Source of the DNA: Nostoc sp. CHAB 5715
Lineage (GTDB): Bacteria; Cyanobacteriota; Cyanobacteriia; Cyanobacteriales; Nostocaceae
NCBI RefSeq assembly: GCF_020829685.1
Contig: NZ_JAIVFR010000023.1
Span: forward strand, 1-16,899
Direction of reading: 5' to 3'
DNA length: 16,899 bases
A program made the position numbers and the translations under genes. Below the pieces are notes generated by a model, which was not told the origin of the DNA, searched no databases, and saw only the letters and a program-made list of their open reading frames with translations. Of the stretch, positions 15,545 through 16,899 are shown one piece after another (position 1 is the stretch's first letter; every line of letters begins with the position of its first letter).

Positions 15545-15960
15545 GTCACTTACTTTGATGACTTTTGGAGAGTGCTTGCACGCGAGCTTTAGTGGTGATG
15601 GGAGGCGATTGAAACTCTAGAACCATGTTCAATCCATTTCATCCACCTCAATTTGTATCTTTTTTTCCTAAAATTCCACTAGTCAGATTATTTAGATAAA
15701 TTATTTAACGTATCTACCCTGGTTTAACACACGGAAGGACTCAAACTCCTTCAGAAAAAATACAGAGATTTTTTAGTAATTTATAATACTTACGACAAAA
15801 CATAAATATTCTCGGCCCTTAGATGAGAAATCTATCCCACGCATAGACACGAATTGCCAGCAATTAACAGCACAAACACTAGCAGATCATTTATTCAGCC
15901 CATCTATGAATTATGAGAACCAATACTAATTTTTATAAGAAATGTTAAGTTGAATAGGAG
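15545..15960. other. AT-rich intergenic region without a recognisable gene
   Basis: No ORF with family features is seen. Visible are a short stem GAAGGA/TCCTTC (15734-15752) and a TATAAT at 15782-15787 with no good -35 partner. The region divides pilT from the divergent membrane-protein gene and likely holds upstream control sequence. Confidence 0.5.
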
Positions 15961-15967
15961 TAATGTC

Positions 15968-16042
15968 GTGGAAATCAAGGTTAAAAGCTCATACCTTTTA
16001 GTTTATATACCTGAAGGAAGATGCATAAAACAAGTTGTTTGA
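15968..16042 (+). CDS. Possible 24-residue small ORF
   Basis: A GTG at 15968 has AGGAG seven bases upstream and opens 24 codons ending in TGA (product MEIKVKSSYLLVYIPEGRC followed by IKQVV). I do not recognise it. An ATG at 15963 in another frame gives only 12 residues and sits too close to the AGGAG. Its end overlaps the -35 box of a good promoter, so it may be chance. There is no homology or conservation evidence. Confidence 0.2.
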   Translation: MEIKVKSSYLLVYIPEGRCIKQVV

Positions 16043-16068
16043 CATAGATATAAACGCTGACTTTTAAT
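16039..16068 (+). promoter_or_regulatory. Strong sigma-70-type promoter candidate for the small membrane protein
   Basis: A consensus TTGACA (16039-16044) is followed after 18 bases by TTTAAT (16063-16068), five of six to TATAAT. Transcription from about 16075 would give a leader of nearly 160 nt before the ATG at 16233. Confidence 0.5.
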
Positions 16069-16169
16069 TCATAATTACAAAAAATTAACTGTAAACTTTA
16101 GTAAATAAATGCTCATTTTCCCAATTAGTTTTTATATACTGAATTTCACTGAGAAACAAAATCAGTTTA

Positions 16170-16225
16170 CTCGCAAAAAGCGAGAGATGACTGAAAATTA
16201 AAATTCGTTGTGTATTTTTAGGAGG
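16170..16225 (+). promoter_or_regulatory. Leader hairpin and strong ribosome binding site
   Basis: CTCGC-AAAAA-GCGAG (16170-16184) forms a 5-bp stem. AGGAGG (16220-16225) is a full Shine-Dalgarno seven bases before the ATG at 16233, the strongest in the window, suggesting high translation. Whether the hairpin regulates anything is unknown. Confidence 0.5.
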
Positions 16226-16232
16226 AAAAGTC

Positions 16233-16607
16233 ATGGTTTCTGCTCAAAGCTCTAATCTAGGAAAGACCTACTCCTTGTTGATGATTAAAAGCTTTTTAAT
16301 ATGGACTTTTACATTGGCAGTATGTTTGTTGGTTGTCGGTTTTCCACTAGTTGTCTTGATGGCTACGGTCGGATGTCTGTTGTCGATTATTTTACAATCT
16401 GTGATGCCTGTTAGTGCTGTTTTGCTTGTAGCAGGCGCTTTAATAATGTTTAATGTCATGGCAGTTGTATTGGCTGCGGGTGTACTAACTGTTAAAGGAG
16501 TTCATCCTAATGAAATTAAATGGTTAAGCTGGTTGCATGGAGAGGCAGACCAAATGCAGGCTACTGTTTACGCTGCTTGCCCTTTAACTTGTGAGATTAA
16601 AATGTAG
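16233..16607 (+). CDS. Small membrane protein of unknown function
   Basis: This 124-residue product has a short polar N-terminus (1-19), a strongly hydrophobic stretch at about 20-53 that may cross the membrane once or twice, and a second at about 57-88. A soluble C-terminal part (GVHPNEIKWLSWLHGEADQM) is followed by two cysteines (C116, C120). No signal-peptide cleavage site, catalytic motif or named domain is recognised. The perfect AGGAGG, a near-consensus promoter and a terminator right behind it mark a real, monocistronic, probably well-expressed gene. The last eight codons lie inside a 94-bp tandem duplication, so the C-terminus was copied downstream together with the terminator. Confidence 0.8.
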   Translation: MVSAQSSNLGKTYSLLMIKSFLIWTFTLAVCLLVVGFPLVVLMATVGCLLSIILQSVMPVSAVLLVAGALIMFNVMAVVLAAGVLTVKGVHPNEIKWLSWLHGEADQMQATVYAACPLTCEIKM

Positions 16608-16641
16608 TCATTACAGGTGAATACGACAAACAGTGCGTCTG

Positions 16642-16662
16642 CCCGGTTAAGCCGGGTTTTTT
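16642..16662 (+). terminator. Intrinsic terminator of the small membrane protein gene
   Basis: CCCGG (16642-16646) pairs with CCGGG (16652-16656) around a TTAAG loop, followed by six T. It lies 34 bp after the stop codon. Confidence 0.8.
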
Positions 16663-16735
16663 CATGCTGTTTGTGATTTAACTTGTGAGATCAAAGTGTA
16701 GTCATTATAGATAAATTCGATAAACAGTGCATCTG

Positions 16736-16756
16736 CCCGATTAAGCCGGGTTTTTT
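16736..16756 (+). terminator. Second, duplicated terminator
   Basis: This is a copy of the preceding terminator. CCCG (16736-16739) pairs with CGGG (16747-16750) and six T follow. A change to A at 16740 removes the fifth stem pair, so this copy should be weaker. Confidence 0.65.
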
Positions 16757-16781
16757 CATGCTTATTGTGTGATTTATAAGA

Positions 16782-16848
16782 AGAATTCAGAACTCAGGAG
16801 CGGAGCCGGAGACGCTCCGCCTCCGGTCAGAAAACAGGTATGAATTCT
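16782..16848. repeat. Composite GAATTC-flanked repeat with nested hairpins
   Basis: AGAATTCA (16782-16789) and TGAATTCT (16841-16848) are inverted ends. Inside, GGAGCG/CGCTCC (16797-16802, 16813-16818) and CCGGAG/CTCCGG (16806-16811, 16821-16826) are competing stems. It resembles a repeat carrying a smaller palindromic insert, as seen elsewhere in this window. Confidence 0.5.
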
Positions 16849-16899
16849 GTACGAGTGGGTGACGAATATTGGTTAAAACCTCGCCCGAAGTTAAGCGAA

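Larger units (their letters stand above)
16583..16772 (+). repeat. 94-96-bp tandem duplication of a gene end plus terminator
   Basis: Unit one is 16583-16676 and unit two is 16677-16772. Both start TTTAACTTGTGAGAT, contain a TGTAGTCATTA segment with the stop codon, and end with a CCGGGTTTTTTCATGC terminator. They differ at roughly a dozen positions, so the duplication is not very recent. Confidence 0.85.

Noticed and set aside
16840..16899. Partial ORF running off the end of the window (MNSVRVGDEYWLKPRPKLSE)
   Set aside because: It begins inside a GAATTC-flanked repeat, lacks a ribosome site and has only 20 codons visible. It cannot be told from chance without the next sequence.

Overview
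This window looks like chromosomal DNA from a filamentous, probably Nostocales, cyanobacterium. At least eleven HIP1 octamers (GCGATCGC) are present. Heptanucleotide short tandem repeats (STRRs) occur at three places, and dispersed palindromic repeats are dense. The genes fit too: a KaiB-domain protein, a PilT motor and a fragment of an HpsE-type hormogonium polysaccharide glycosyltransferase.

Layout. 1-182: STRR and a terminator-like hairpin. 183-1481 (-): purD, purine biosynthesis. 1482-2035: a long foldback element and an AT-rich leader. 2036-2995 (+): NAD-dependent sugar-nucleotide epimerase. 2996-4799: 1.8 kb without a credible gene, a mosaic of nested repeats: a REP-like palindrome, a 63-bp tandem array, two multi-hairpin elements, and a 21-bp tandem array interrupted by a small MITE-like insertion. 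4800-5429 (-): DUF4126 membrane protein. 5430-6517: another repeat mosaic, holding a palindromic element split by about 210 bp and a second, partial, inverted copy of the MITE-like element. 6518-10051 (+): metH, cobalamin-dependent methionine synthase, whose interdomain linker is partly encoded by an STRR. 10176-13148 (-): an AT-rich surface-polysaccharide block with a GT2 glycosyltransferase, a GT4 glycosyltransferase and a 5'-truncated HpsE-like gene. 13159-13926 (-): KaiB-domain protein. 14223-15497 (-): pilT-family ATPase. 16233-16607 (+): small membrane protein of unknown function, followed by a tandemly duplicated terminator.

How the genes relate. purD and metH are housekeeping genes with no visible operon partners. 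The minus-strand block from pilT to the GT2 gene contains functions that plausibly meet in gliding motility or hormogonium behaviour (pilus retraction, a clock-fold protein, polysaccharide synthesis). That link is inferred from proximity. The STRR-rich gap after pilT and the 18-bp inverted repeat inside the GT block argue against a single simple operon.

I did not find an obvious new defence or biosynthetic system. The most informative observations concern genome dynamics: an insertion whose removal exactly restores the register of a 21-bp array, a gene truncated within about 10 nt of its neighbour's stop codon, and a duplicated gene end with its terminator.
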